NCBI GenBank assembly: GCA_945639195.1
Contig: CALZEE010000004.1
Coordinates: forward strand, 62,001 to 126,000
Reading direction: 5' to 3'
Source of the DNA: an uncultured Ignatzschineria sp.
GTDB taxonomy: Bacteria > Pseudomonadota > Gammaproteobacteria > Cardiobacteriales > Wohlfahrtiimonadaceae
Length of the DNA: 64,000 bases
Both the position numbers and the translations under genes were made by a program. Of the stretch, positions 25,384 to 36,296 are shown one piece after another. Below the pieces are notes generated by a model. The model was not told where the DNA came from, did no database searches, and saw only the letters and a list, made by a program, of their open reading frames with translations. The number at the start of each line of letters is the position of its first letter. Positions within the stretch are counted from its first letter, which is position 1.

Positions 25384-27294
25384 ATGGCTAAAATTATTGG
25401 TATTGACTTAGGAACAACTAACTCATGTGTTGCAGTAATGGAAGGCGATAAAGTTCGTGTTATTGAAAACGCAGAAGGCGATCGCACAACCCCTTCAATC
25501 GTTGCTTATACGCCTGATGAAGTTTTAACAGGTGAACCTGCAAAACGTCAAGCAATTACAAACCCAAAAAATACGCTCTATGCAATTAAGCGTCTTATTG
25601 GCCGCCGTTTTGAAGATAACGAAGTTCAAAAAGATGTTAAATTAGTACCATTCTCAATCATCAAAGCAGATAATGGCGATGCATGGGTATCTGTATTAGA
25701 TGGTCAAAAAATGGCTCCACCTGAAGTATCTGCACGTGTTTTAATGAAAATGAAAGAGACGGCTGAAAAATACTTAGGCGAAAAAGTTACAGAAGCAGTT
25801 ATTACTGTTCCTGCATACTTTAATGATGCTCAGCGTCAAGCAACAAAAGATGCTGGTAAAATCGCAGGTCTTGATGTGAAACGTATTATCAACGAACCAA
25901 CAGCAGCAGCATTAGCATACGGTCTTGATAAAGATGCAAAAGGTGAGCGTAAAGTTGCTGTATTTGACTTAGGTGGTGGTACATTCGATATCTCTATCAT
26001 CGAAATTGCAGACTTTGACGGCGATAAACAATTTGAAGTGCTTTCAACAAATGGGGATACATTCCTCGGTGGTGAAGACTTCGATAATGCAATCATCAAC
26101 TACCTTGTTGCTGAATTCAAAAAAGAAACAGGGATTGATTTACAAAATGATCCTCTTGCTCTTCAACGTCTTAAAGATGCGGGTGAAAAAGCGAAAATTG
26201 AACTCTCTTCAGCACAACAAACAGAGATCAATCTTCCGTACATCACAGCAGATAACACAGGTCCTAAACATTTAAACATTAAAATGACCCGTGCAAAACT
26301 TGAAGCATTAGTAGAAGACTTAATTGATCGTACGCTTGAGCCATGCCGCATTGCATTGAAAGATGCAGGATTATCTGCAGGTCAAATCGATGACGTTCTC
26401 CTTGTTGGTGGACAGACTCGTATGCCTAAAGTACAAGAGAAAGTAAAAGAATTCTTCGGTAAAGAACCACGTCATGATGTGAACCCAGACGAAGCAGTAG
26501 CATCTGGTGCAGCAGTTCAAGGTGGAGTATTAGGCGGAGATGTTAAAGATGTTCTTCTTCTTGATGTAACACCTTTATCATTGGGTATCGAAACAATGGG
26601 TGGTGTGATGACTAAACTCATCGAGAAAAACACGACGATCCCAACAAAAGCAAGCCAAGTATTCTCAACAGCACAAGATAACCAACCTGCTGTAACGATT
26701 CATGTAATTCAAGGTGAGCGTCCACAAGCGGCACAAAACCACTCATTAGGTCAATTTGATCTTGCGGACATTCCACCAGCACCACGTGGTACACCACAAA
26801 TCGAAGTAACTTTTGACATTGACTCAGACGGTATCATGAACGTATCAGCAAAAGATAAAGCGACAGGTAAAGAGCAATCTATTCAGATCCGTTCTAACTC
26901 TGGCTTATCAGAATCTGATATTGAGAAAATGGTTCAAGATGCTGAGAAATTTGCGGAAGAAGATAAGAAATTCCAAGAATTAGTCTCTGCACGCAACATG
27001 GCTGAGCAAATGATTCATGCTTCTGAAAAATCTCTCAAAGATTTAGCAGAAAAAGTTGAAGAAGCTGAAAAAACAGCTATCGAAGCAGCAATTGAAGCGT
27101 TAAAAGAATCAGTAAAAGGCAATGATCTCGAAGATATCAATGCAAAAACAGAAAAACTTACTGAACTTGCAGGCGCTTTAGCACAAAAAGCTTATGCAGA
27201 ACAAGGCGAAGAAGGCGACGCACAATCTGCAAAAGACGACAATGTTGTTGATGCTGAATTCGAAGAAGTTAAAGATGACAAAAAAGGTCAATAA
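25384..27294 (+). CDS. dnaK: Chaperone DnaK (Hsp70)
   Basis: ATP-driven chaperone working with DnaJ and GrpE. The ATPase domain (1 to about 385) begins [18 protein letters not shown] and has [13 protein letters not shown] and the linker [15 protein letters not shown]. The substrate-binding domain and helical lid follow, and the C-terminus ends with EFEEVKDD, like other proteobacterial DnaK. 636 residues. It has its own heat-shock promoter and terminator. grpE, often upstream, is absent here, and dnaJ follows after a gap of nearly 500 bases. Confidence 0.99.
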   Translation: MAKIIGIDLGTTNSCVAVMEGDKVRVIENAEGDRTTPSIVAYTPDEVLTGEPAKRQAITNPKNTLYAIKRLIGRRFEDNEVQKDVKLVPFSIIKADNGDAWVSVLDGQKMAPPEVSARVLMKMKETAEKYLGEKVTEAVITVPAYFNDAQRQATKDAGKIAGLDVKRIINEPTAAALAYGLDKDAKGERKVAVFDLGGGTFDISIIEIADFDGDKQFEVLSTNGDTFLGGEDFDNAIINYLVAEFKKETGIDLQNDPLALQRLKDAGEKAKIELSSAQQTEINLPYITADNTGPKHLNIKMTRAKLEALVEDLIDRTLEPCRIALKDAGLSAGQIDDVLLVGGQTRMPKVQEKVKEFFGKEPRHDVNPDEAVASGAAVQGGVLGGDVKDVLLLDVTPLSLGIETMGGVMTKLIEKNTTIPTKASQVFSTAQDNQPAVTIHVIQGERPQAAQNHSLGQFDLADIPPAPRGTPQIEVTFDIDSDGIMNVSAKDKATGKEQSIQIRSNSGLSESDIEKMVQDAEKFAEEDKKFQELVSARNMAEQMIHASEKSLKDLAEKVEEAEKTAIEAAIEALKESVKGNDLEDINAKTEKLTELAGALAQKAYAEQGEEGDAQSAKDDNVVDAEFEEVKDDKKGQ

Positions 27295-27317
27295 GCCTTT
27301 TAAGTTGTAATAAAGAT

Positions 27318-27346
27318 AGGATACCTCGCAAGAGGTATCCTCTTTT
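27318..27346 (+). terminator. Terminator of dnaK
   Basis: AGGATACCTC and GAGGTATCCT form a perfect 10-bp stem with loop GCAA, followed by CTTTT, 23 bases after the dnaK stop. Confidence 0.92.
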
Positions 27347-28931
<1,585 letters not shown>

Positions 28932-28952
28932 GTTTGCCACAAAGAAATAGAC

Positions 28953-28982
28953 AAAAAGCACTTCAATTGAAGTGCTTTTTTA
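28953..28982. terminator. Bidirectional terminator between dnaJ and the MFS gene
   Basis: A 28-base perfect palindrome: AAAAAGCACTTCAA and TTGAAGTGCTTTTT, with T-runs on both strands. It serves dnaJ (plus) and probably the convergent transporter (minus). Confidence 0.92.
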
Positions 28983-29072
28983 TTGCCGGAAATAAGGCTG
29001 ATTGATAGTCGCAAGGAATAACTCAACTGCATATCTTACTAAATACTATTACATGCACTGTTACACCGAATC

Positions 29073-30284
29073 CTACTGAGATGTTGTCGTCTTTTTCACT
29101 TCGCGCCACGGTTGATAGAGTGCGAAATAAGCAATGGCACCCAAAATGCCGGAAAGTCCCATAACAATGGTTAAAAGTCCTTGATTATGGGTCACAATAT
29201 AACTAGCGATTGCCCCCACAAAGAACTGTAGCGCAGAATTTAGCGCCATTGCAGCCCCCGCTCGATTATAGTTCAGTTCAATCACTTGCGAGATAATGTT
29301 ATTACCAATAAACCCAGACACACACATCAACAAGAAAGTTGTACTAAAGAAGCCAATTAAGGATTTATCGCCAAAGAGCAGCATAAAAATGCCGGCAATA
29401 CTAATCCAAATTAACCCAAAAAGAATCAGACCAATCACAGTAAAGCGCTTCAAACAGGCAATATTCAGTAATGCGCTCACAATTACCCCAATGATATTAA
29501 GACCGAATAAGAGACTAAATTGAAATTCTGTGAGCCCATATTGCTCTTGATAGAGATACGAAGATCCCGTTACATAGGCAAATACAACGCCTGATGGTAG
29601 TGCCACGCCGAGCATCGCTCCGAGCGATCTACGATCTTTTAAAATCAGTAGATAGTTATAGAATGTCTCTCGAATCGTGACATCAGGACGCTCTTCCTTT
29701 TTATATGTTTCAGGTAAAAAGAAGAACGTTAAAAACAGTACCATAGAACCAAAGAACGTTAAGACCCAAAATAGCGCTCTCCAGCTTTCAAAGAAGTAGA
29801 GAACTCCAACGCCGATCAGAGGTGCTAAGAGCGGTGCGATCATCATAATGACTTGCACTACAGACATCATTACCGCAACCTCTTTACCTTTAAAGACATC
29901 ACGGATAACTGCTCGTCCTACCACCATACACGCGCCAGCGCCAATGGCTTGAACAAGTCTTAAGAATTGTAATCCTTCGATCGTTGAGACAAAAGTACTG
30001 ACAATACTGGTGACAGAATAGATCACGGCACCAATTAAAATAATATGTCGACGACCATATTTATCCGACAATGGTCCATAGAACATCATTCCGATACAGA
30101 GTCCTGCTAAAAAGAGCGTCAGCGTCTTTTTAACTTCTGCATCTGAGGTTGCTAAGCCCTCTTGAATTTGTAAAAATGCCGGCAAATAGAGATCTATCGA
30201 CATCGGTGCAAATGCCCCCATCAACGTAATGATGATGACAAGTAATGGGACATTCGGGAGTTTTTTAGGGGTATAAAGTGCCAT
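29073..30284 (-). CDS. Bcr/CflA-family multidrug MFS efflux transporter
   Basis: Twelve-helix major facilitator antiporter of the drug:H+ type. Motifs: PMSIDLYLPAFLQI in helix 1 (typical of Bcr/CflA), GPLSDKYGRR in the loop 2-3, and RLVQAIGAGACMVVGRAVIRDVF in helices 4-5, the Bcr/CflA signature. 403 residues fits. Substrates cannot be predicted; relatives export bicyclomycin, chloramphenicol or dipeptides. It is a single gene on the minus strand, convergent with dnaJ. Confidence 0.93.
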   Translation of the reverse strand: MALYTPKKLPNVPLLVIIITLMGAFAPMSIDLYLPAFLQIQEGLATSDAEVKKTLTLFLAGLCIGMMFYGPLSDKYGRRHIILIGAVIYSVTSIVSTFVSTIEGLQFLRLVQAIGAGACMVVGRAVIRDVFKGKEVAVMMSVVQVIMMIAPLLAPLIGVGVLYFFESWRALFWVLTFFGSMVLFLTFFFLPETYKKEERPDVTIRETFYNYLLILKDRRSLGAMLGVALPSGVVFAYVTGSSYLYQEQYGLTEFQFSLLFGLNIIGVIVSALLNIACLKRFTVIGLILFGLIWISIAGIFMLLFGDKSLIGFFSTTFLLMCVSGFIGNNIISQVIELNYNRAGAAMALNSALQFFVGAIASYIVTHNQGLLTIVMGLSGILGAIAYFALYQPWREVKKTTTSQ

Positions 30285-30891
30285 AGAGTATCGCTTATGA
30301 GTAGTGAATCATCAAGAATATAGTAATGACCTTATTCATATGAAGATTCTATCAATGTGAGAAGAGATTGTAGCGGCTCTTGCACCCCGCCATGCATCAA
30401 TGGATGCTCCTTCGTATGTAGTAAAGAGATATAGGGCTCAATTTTAACGCACCCTCATCGCTCTTTACTGCCCCATCTCTCATTGGTAGCTTGACCAAAA
30501 ACACATTTCCTAATCTAGAATATTTTCATATTTCGGATTAATCATCCACCTCGAGATGAGAATGAGAATTATAACACATTTTTTACAGCATCTTAATGCA
30601 CCCACACTCACCCACGATTAAAACAAAATGCACTTCCCTGCCTTAATCTTGCCATTTCCGCTTTGCCATGGATTTGTGCATATCTTTGTGTTACTAGATG
30701 CGCTAAAATGGAGTCCAAATTTTTCTTTAAAAGTTGCCGAATTTAAAAGTTACGGGAATCATTAAAGATGATGACACTCGTAACGATGCACTATTGCAAT
30801 GCTCGTTTCAGAGCGTTATAACCGCAATTTGCCAATAATCAATAAGAAAATTTCCTTCAATCGATAATTATAGAGAATTGAGATAATAAGA
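30285..30891. other. Gene-free divergent region between the MFS gene and cysS
   Basis: About 600 bases. One small hairpin (GCATC-AATG-GATGC near 30394-30407) is seen. No known riboswitch or T-box features (no AGGGTGG-type element) were found upstream of cysS. Presumably carries both promoters. Confidence 0.5.
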
Positions 30892-32253
30892 ATGATTCAG
30901 ATCTACAATAGTCTAACGCGCCAAAAAGAAGCCTTTGTTCCTCTTCAGGAAAATCATATCAATATGTATGTTTGTGGAATGACCGTTTATGATTACTGTC
31001 ACATTGGTCATGCACGCTCTTTAGTCGCGTTTGATATGATCAATCGTTATTTCCGTCATCGTGGTTATTCTATGAAATTTGTGCGTAATATTACGGATAT
31101 TGATGACAAAATTATTGCACGCGCAAATGAAAGAGGCATTACGATTTCTGAGCTTACCGCCGAATTCATTACAAAAATGAATGAAGATTGTGACGCTCTT
31201 AACATCTTAAAACCTGACCAAGAACCTCGTGCCACAGACCACATTGCCGGCATGCTCGCAATGATTGCGACATTGATCGAAAAAGGGCTCGCGTACCCAG
31301 CAGATAATGGCGATGTTTATTACCGTGTTCGTGAATTCAAAGAATATGGAAAACTTTCCAATCAATCTATTGATGAACTTCGCTCTGGTGAGCGTATTGC
31401 GATTGACCAATTTAAAGAAGATCCTTTAGACTTCGTGCTTTGGAAACATGCAAAAGCAGGAGAACCTGCTTGGGATTCACCTTATGGTCCTGGTCGTCCT
31501 GGCTGGCATATTGAGTGTTCAGTGATGAGCGCCGAAGAACTTGGCACGCATTTTGATATTCATGGCGGCGGAATGGATCTTAAATTCCCACATCATGAAT
31601 GCGAAATTGCCCAATCAGAAGGCTGCCATGATCACCCGATGGCAAACTACTGGATGCATAATGGCTTTATCAATATTGATAATGAAAAAATGAGTAAGTC
31701 TTTAGGTAACTTCTTCACGATTCGCGAGATCTTAGAGACATATCCGGCAGAAGTGCTTCGTTTCTTCATCTTAAATGCACACTATCGTAGCCATATTAAC
31801 TACTCAGATGAAACCATCGCACAAGCGGGTAATGGTCTTCGTAGACTCTATACTGCCCTCAATAATACGCCTGAGAATATTCCTGCATTACCACAAAGTC
31901 ATCCATTAATGGATAAATTCTATGCAGCAATGAATGATGACTTTAATTCTCCTTTAGCGATCTCCATATTATATGAAATCGCATCGGTATATAATAAAAC
32001 AGGAGATGCCCTTCATTTTACGCTCTTAAAAGAACTCGGGGGTGTATTAGGGATTCTACAGCAGACACCTGCTGCATTCCTACAAGGGGATAAAGAGGAT
32101 CTTGACGTCGATATCGATGCTTTGATTCTTGCTAGAAATCGTGCAAGAGAAGAAAAGAACTGGGCTGAGTCAGATCGTATTCGTGATGAGCTGACCGCGC
32201 TTGGTATTGCACTTGAAGATAAAAATGGACAAACAACTTGGAGAAAAATATGA
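30892..32253 (+). CDS. cysS: Cysteinyl-tRNA synthetase
   Basis: Class I synthetase that charges tRNA(Cys). It shows the HIGH motif (CHIGH, 36-40), the zinc ligand Cys28 in YVCGMTVYD, further zinc-site residues in WHIECSVM and HHECEIAQSEG, and KMSKS at residues 266-270. 453 residues is close to E. coli (461). The stop TGA overlaps the start of the next gene as ATGA, coupling the two. Confidence 0.98.
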   Translation: MIQIYNSLTRQKEAFVPLQENHINMYVCGMTVYDYCHIGHARSLVAFDMINRYFRHRGYSMKFVRNITDIDDKIIARANERGITISELTAEFITKMNEDCDALNILKPDQEPRATDHIAGMLAMIATLIEKGLAYPADNGDVYYRVREFKEYGKLSNQSIDELRSGERIAIDQFKEDPLDFVLWKHAKAGEPAWDSPYGPGRPGWHIECSVMSAEELGTHFDIHGGGMDLKFPHHECEIAQSEGCHDHPMANYWMHNGFINIDNEKMSKSLGNFFTIREILETYPAEVLRFFILNAHYRSHINYSDETIAQAGNGLRRLYTALNNTPENIPALPQSHPLMDKFYAAMNDDFNSPLAISILYEIASVYNKTGDALHFTLLKELGGVLGILQQTPAAFLQGDKEDLDVDIDALILARNRAREEKNWAESDRIRDELTALGIALEDKNGQTTWRKI

Positions 32254-32525
32254 TTAATCCAGAAACAGGGGAAGCGCTCGTCGAATTCCCAACACATTTC
32301 TCATTTAAAGTCACTGGCGCAAATAGCGATGATTTTGAAGAGACAATTATTGCCCTCATGACCCAAGTAGATTCAAAACTTGATCATGACCGCATTAAAC
32401 GTAACTTAAGCAAAACTGGTAAATACCTCTCTCTCACGATTGATGTATTTGTAACTGAACAAGGTCATATCGATAAAGTATATGAGCTCCTTAAAGATGA
32501 GAAAAAAGTACTCTTTGCGATCTAA
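32250..32525 (+). CDS. ybeD: YbeD/DUF493-family small regulatory-fold protein
   Basis: A 91-residue alpha-beta protein of the YbeD (DUF493) family, ACT-like in fold. Family features: an opening LVEFPTHFSFKVTG, then a central SKTGKYLSLTIDVFV and a VYELLKDEKKVLFAI end. The frame extends 4 codons upstream, but the ATG overlapping the cysS stop has GGAG 7 bases ahead. In enterobacteria YbeD is next to lipB; here it is coupled to cysS. The role is unknown. Confidence 0.9.
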   Translation: MINPETGEALVEFPTHFSFKVTGANSDDFEETIIALMTQVDSKLDHDRIKRNLSKTGKYLSLTIDVFVTEQGHIDKVYELLKDEKKVLFAI

Positions 32526-32560
32526 TTCAAACGATTCATCGCAATAAAATCAACATCAAA

Positions 32561-32594
32561 AAAACGGCACATGCTTAAAACAGTGCCGTTTTTC
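32561..32594 (+). terminator. Terminator of cysS-ybeD
   Basis: AAAACGGCAC and GTGCCGTTTT form a 10-bp stem with a 12-base loop and T-run, 36 bases after the stop. Confidence 0.9.
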
Positions 32595-32670
32595 TCGCCT
32601 AAATATTTCATCTCAGTGTTTTATCGAGGCAATGAAGTTTAACTTCACAATTCTCCTATGAATACCTAAC

Positions 32671-33678
32671 CTACTGTCCGATACGCTTCTTCATAGGTTG
32701 CTCGATACCCTGCTTTATCTCGATACGTTTTTCACCATCTATTGGGATCATTTCAAATCCCGCTTTTTGCAGTAGCATTACTAGCCCCTCTTCCCCAAAA
32801 AGATGCATTGCACCTACCGCAATAAAGAATGTTTCATTATCATCTAATTGTGCGAGCATCTCAGGAATACGACTTGCCCATACCAGATTTCGTGCTTCCA
32901 ACATCGCATAATCAAATGCCTGCCAATATTCTGGGTCAATTTCAGGATAAGGAATCACTTCCTCCATCTCTTCAACAGTTGCCAAAAATGCTTTCACATC
33001 ATTCGCCATATAGGTTCTGATCAGTGCTTGCTGATAAACTTGTGCCTTTTCCCTCTCTTGAATAATCACCTCGATTAAGGCAACTGTCTGTGCATCTGTC
33101 ATTTCAATAAATGGCTTTAAGGATTCTTCTACACTCTCCAATCCTTGATTAGGCATATTGAGTCTATTGGCCACATCTTTCAAACGCGTTTCCATCCCAA
33201 ATTCTGGGGAATACTCTCCACCGATATCCAGTAGTAAAAACATCAAAATCCCTTTATTCGTCACGACGCCGTGATTCAAGGTAGGAATTCCTCGATCCAG
33301 CAAGAAATCTTGTAACACTTTTGTATTACTTTCATCAAAGCGCTCAGATAATGGGATTAACCCCGGCTGAATCATTAACCCTGTAACTGGCGCTGTCATA
33401 GCCGCCTCTTCTGCCATACTTGCAAATATCATCTGATTCTCTGTAATCAAACGATCGCTCATCACTAACTGCGTCTCTACAGCTGGTGACAATATCATCT
33501 CTTTAGGTCCGATATGTACAGTACCGAGCAAGCTAGCAATACGCTCACCATCTTTACGGATCTCCCATAAAAAGGATTCTGAAGGATCCGCCAAATCCTT
33601 AGCCATTACAATGGGCATCAATATCATCATGAGAATGGATAACGACGCAATATACCCTGTTTTAATTCGTTTTAACAT
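32671..33678 (-). CDS. TraB/GumN-family protein, secreted
   Basis: 335 residues with an N-terminal signal peptide (about 1-26, hydrophobic MPIVMA end). The family motif SLLGTVHIG appears near residue 50, and FFIAVGAMHLFGEEGLVMLLQKAGFEM near the end; these two His-containing blocks define the TraB/PrgY/GumN fold related to TIKI metalloproteases. The protein is likely periplasmic. Some relatives degrade peptides, but no substrate is known for most bacterial members. Stand-alone gene. Confidence 0.88.
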   Translation of the reverse strand: MLKRIKTGYIASLSILMMILMPIVMAKDLADPSESFLWEIRKDGERIASLLGTVHIGPKEMILSPAVETQLVMSDRLITENQMIFASMAEEAAMTAPVTGLMIQPGLIPLSERFDESNTKVLQDFLLDRGIPTLNHGVVTNKGILMFLLLDIGGEYSPEFGMETRLKDVANRLNMPNQGLESVEESLKPFIEMTDAQTVALIEVIIQEREKAQVYQQALIRTYMANDVKAFLATVEEMEEVIPYPEIDPEYWQAFDYAMLEARNLVWASRIPEMLAQLDDNETFFIAVGAMHLFGEEGLVMLLQKAGFEMIPIDGEKRIEIKQGIEQPMKKRIGQ

Positions 33679-34065
33679 TTTTACGTTCCTCGAGATTTTA
33701 CAAGCTTCATCATACCGATAATCGCGCTACTTCTCGACCTTTTAACGCTCTCTAATCACGTTCATTTATGCAAAGTCACATGATGATGACAAGAATTATT
33801 TTCGCATCAGTAGATGCTGATGAATAGGTCTTATTGCCGGCATTTAACGCAGAGGTAATGCGGTTTCGGCACTAAAACATCCAACATCCTCTTACTAATG
33901 AATACGAATACGTTCTATAACATACTCATCGCAACATAAAATGAGCCTATAAAAAAGCGTCATCTTCATGTGAAGTGACGCTTTTTTATAGAATGTCATT
34001 TACAAGCAAGGTTATCAGGATATCCACCATAAACCATAATACTAATGCATCCTGGGCCCTACTAA
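33679..34065. other. Gene-free stretch between the TraB/GumN gene and the flavin reductase
   Basis: About 390 bases. It contains one copy of TGCCGGCA (33835-33842) and the terminator at 33949-33989. A reading frame on the plus strand here only continues opposite the reductase gene and is not called. Confidence 0.6.
33949..33989 (-). terminator. Terminator of the flavin reductase gene
   Basis: TATAAAAAAGCGTCA and TGACGCTTTTTTATA pair perfectly around a small inner hairpin (CTTCA/TGAAG). It lies about 75 bases after the stop at 34066; strong in both directions. Confidence 0.88.
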
Positions 34066-34620
34066 TTACGCTTTATTCAATATGGTTTTTACCCACGCTT
34101 CATACGCTCCGACCCACTTTTCTAAATGCGCTTTTGTCCCACTGTCTAAAATCTTGTGCTCGTCATCAAAAAGCCCCTCAAAATATCGCACATATGCTTC
34201 TGGCTGGGTCATTGTTTGGATATTTAAAAAGGATAGTACTTGACGAAGATGTTGCTGTGCAACTGCCGTTCCTATTGCACCCATACTTGTTCCCAGTATC
34301 CCCGCAGGCTTATTGCCCCACACGCCCTCACCACCAGGTCTTGAGCCGATATCGAGCGCATTCTTTAAAACACCGGGAATGGATCGATTATATTCTGGAG
34401 TCACAAATATAAGCGCATCAGCATTAGCCACTGATGCTTTAAAGTCCCGCATAGCCGGAGTGAAATTGTCATCTAAATCCTGACTATAAAGAGGAAGATC
34501 CTTAAGATCAGCAAACTCAACACTAAAATCTTTACTCAAGAGCTGTGTCACCGCTTTACCAAGCGCAAGATTAAACGAACCTTCCCGTAATGAACCAACA
34601 ATGCATAAAACTTTAATCAT
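34066..34620 (-). CDS. NADPH-dependent FMN reductase (ChrR/YieF-like quinone reductase)
   Basis: Flavodoxin-fold reductase of 184 residues that probably binds FMN and reduces quinones, chromate or azo compounds with NAD(P)H. Motifs: GSLREGSFN phosphate-binding loop (near 10-18) and TPEYNRSIPGVLKNALDIGSRP, the family signature. AGGAG precedes the ATG. Exact substrate not predictable; single gene divergent from aroC. Confidence 0.92.
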   Translation of the reverse strand: MIKVLCIVGSLREGSFNLALGKAVTQLLSKDFSVEFADLKDLPLYSQDLDDNFTPAMRDFKASVANADALIFVTPEYNRSIPGVLKNALDIGSRPGGEGVWGNKPAGILGTSMGAIGTAVAQQHLRQVLSFLNIQTMTQPEAYVRYFEGLFDDEHKILDSGTKAHLEKWVGAYEAWVKTILNKA

Positions 34621-34813
34621 TTTAAATCTCCTTCTAATCCTATTTTAAATACCTTTTCAACTCATTGTTTCAACCAGAATATCGAACTTAGAGCCCATTT
34701 TAAAGCCTTAAGATTCTTAAGTGCCAAAGTAGTGAAAAAGTGCTATTCTTCAAGACGAATAAAATAAACCTATAAAGTATTAATACCATATTTATGCAAG
34801 GGAGATATACCGT

Positions 34814-35908
34814 ATGTCAGGGAATAGCATCGGAAAATTATTTAGTGTCAGCACCGCAGGAGAGAGTCATGGCAAGGCCCTTGTCGCGATCATCGATGGC
34901 TGCCCTCCAGGCATTGAAATTAATGAAGAGATGATGCAAGTCGATCTTGATCGTCGTAAACCAGGTCAATCTCGTCATACAACCCAACGACGTGAAGCCG
35001 ATAAGGTCACGATCCTTGCCGGCGTTTTTGAAGGTAAAACAACGGGGACTTCCATTGCACTTGTGATCGAAAATGAGGATCAACGCTCAAAAGATTATAA
35101 CGATATTAAAGATCTATTCCGCCCCGGGCACGCAGATTTCACTTACCATCATAAATATGGTTTCCGGGACTATCGCGGCGGGGGGCGCTCGAGCGCAAGA
35201 GAAACAGCTATTCGTGTGGCTGCCGGTGCAATTGCTAAGGCCGCTCTTAAAAAGATGTATGGTACCGAAATTTTTGGCTATCTATCACAACTCGGGCCGA
35301 TTAAGCCCTCTGAATTTAATAAAGATGCGATTGAAACCGAAGGTAACCCCTTCTTCTGGCCATCTCTTAATGATATTCCTGCGCTTGAAACCTATATGGA
35401 TAACCTCCGAAAATCTGGGGATTCAATTGGTGCCAAAGTCACCGTGATCGCCAACAATCCACCTGTTGGCCTTGGCGAACCTGTATTTGATCGCTTAGAT
35501 GCGGATATTGCGCATGCAATGATGGGGATCAATGCAGTAAAAGGGGTAGAGATTGGTGATGGCTTTGATTGTGTTGAAGCGCTCGGTACAGAATTCCGTG
35601 ATGAGATTACCAAGGAAGGCTTTATGTCTAATCATGCCGGCGGCATTTTAGGCGGCATCTCTTCCGGGCAACCGATCATTGCTCATATGGCGCTTAAACC
35701 AACTTCAAGCTTACGCCTCGAAGGTAAAACGGTCGATACTGCCGGCAATGAAACCACCGTGATTACAAAAGGTCGTCATGATCCTTGCGTTGGGATTCGC
35801 GCAACGCCGATTGCTGAAGCAATGCTCGCAATTGTCTTACTCGATCATGCATTACGTCATCGTGGTCAAACAGGCCAAACAGGCCAAACAGGAATGATGG
35901 ATCAGTAA
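34814..35908 (+). CDS. aroC: Chorismate synthase
   Basis: Last step of the shikimate pathway: 5-enolpyruvylshikimate 3-phosphate to chorismate, FMN-dependent. It has all three family signatures: [44 protein letters not shown], and [17 protein letters not shown]. 364 residues. GGGAG lies 8 bases before the ATG. The C-terminus contains three copies of Gly-Gln-Thr encoded by a 9-base tandem repeat at 35867-35893, just before the stop. Confidence 0.98.
   Translation: MSGNSIGKLFSVSTAGESHGKALVAIIDGCPPGIEINEEMMQVDLDRRKPGQSRHTTQRREADKVTILAGVFEGKTTGTSIALVIENEDQRSKDYNDIKDLFRPGHADFTYHHKYGFRDYRGGGRSSARETAIRVAAGAIAKAALKKMYGTEIFGYLSQLGPIKPSEFNKDAIETEGNPFFWPSLNDIPALETYMDNLRKSGDSIGAKVTVIANNPPVGLGEPVFDRLDADIAHAMMGINAVKGVEIGDGFDCVEALGTEFRDEITKEGFMSNHAGGILGGISSGQPIIAHMALKPTSSLRLEGKTVDTAGNETTVITKGRHDPCVGIRATPIAEAMLAIVLLDHALRHRGQTGQTGQTGMMDQ
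35867..35893 (+). repeat. 9-base triplicate inside the 3' end of aroC
   Basis: Three tandem copies of CAAACAGG(C/A), each 9 bases, so copy-number changes keep the frame. They encode repeated Gln-Thr-Gly near the C-terminus. Confidence 0.9.
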
Positions 35909-35968
35909 CCTCTTCTCTTTAAAAAAGAGGTTCGTTGCAAACATATTGATTCAACAAAGAGATTCAAC

Positions 35969-36000
35969 AAAGGGTTCGAGTATCATACTTGAGCCCTTTA
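35969..36000 (+). terminator. Terminator of aroC
   Basis: AAAGGGTTCGAGTAT pairs with ATACTTGAGCCCTTT with two G-U pairs, about 60 bases after aroC. The following T-run is short. Confidence 0.65.
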
Positions 36001-36296
36001 TCTATATATGAGTGTATGAATATTCTATGCAAGTATTATTGCATCCTACATCCATAGAATAATAGAATATATCTGGTAGGTAGATGACCAAAATCGAGGA
36101 TGAGTTACTAAAACTTCCCCGAATAACGTCTTCCTATAAAACGGGGGAACCATCATTTCAGAAAAAGATCTTCCATAAAGATTTCATCAATGTACTATTG
36201 ACCTTAGGGCAACCATTTAATGACGATTCAACCGCGATTATAAAGCGAATATTGAGCCTCTCACTGCATAATACTCAGCCTAAAAAAGGATACTGC

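Noticed and set aside
33975..34412. 145-codon plus-strand frame opposite the flavin reductase
   Set aside because: It is the complement of a strongly supported gene.
36084..36296. N-terminal extension of the MscS-like protein from an upstream ATG
   Set aside because: The ATG at 36297 has a better ribosome site and begins a clear signal peptide; the extra 71 residues would bury it.
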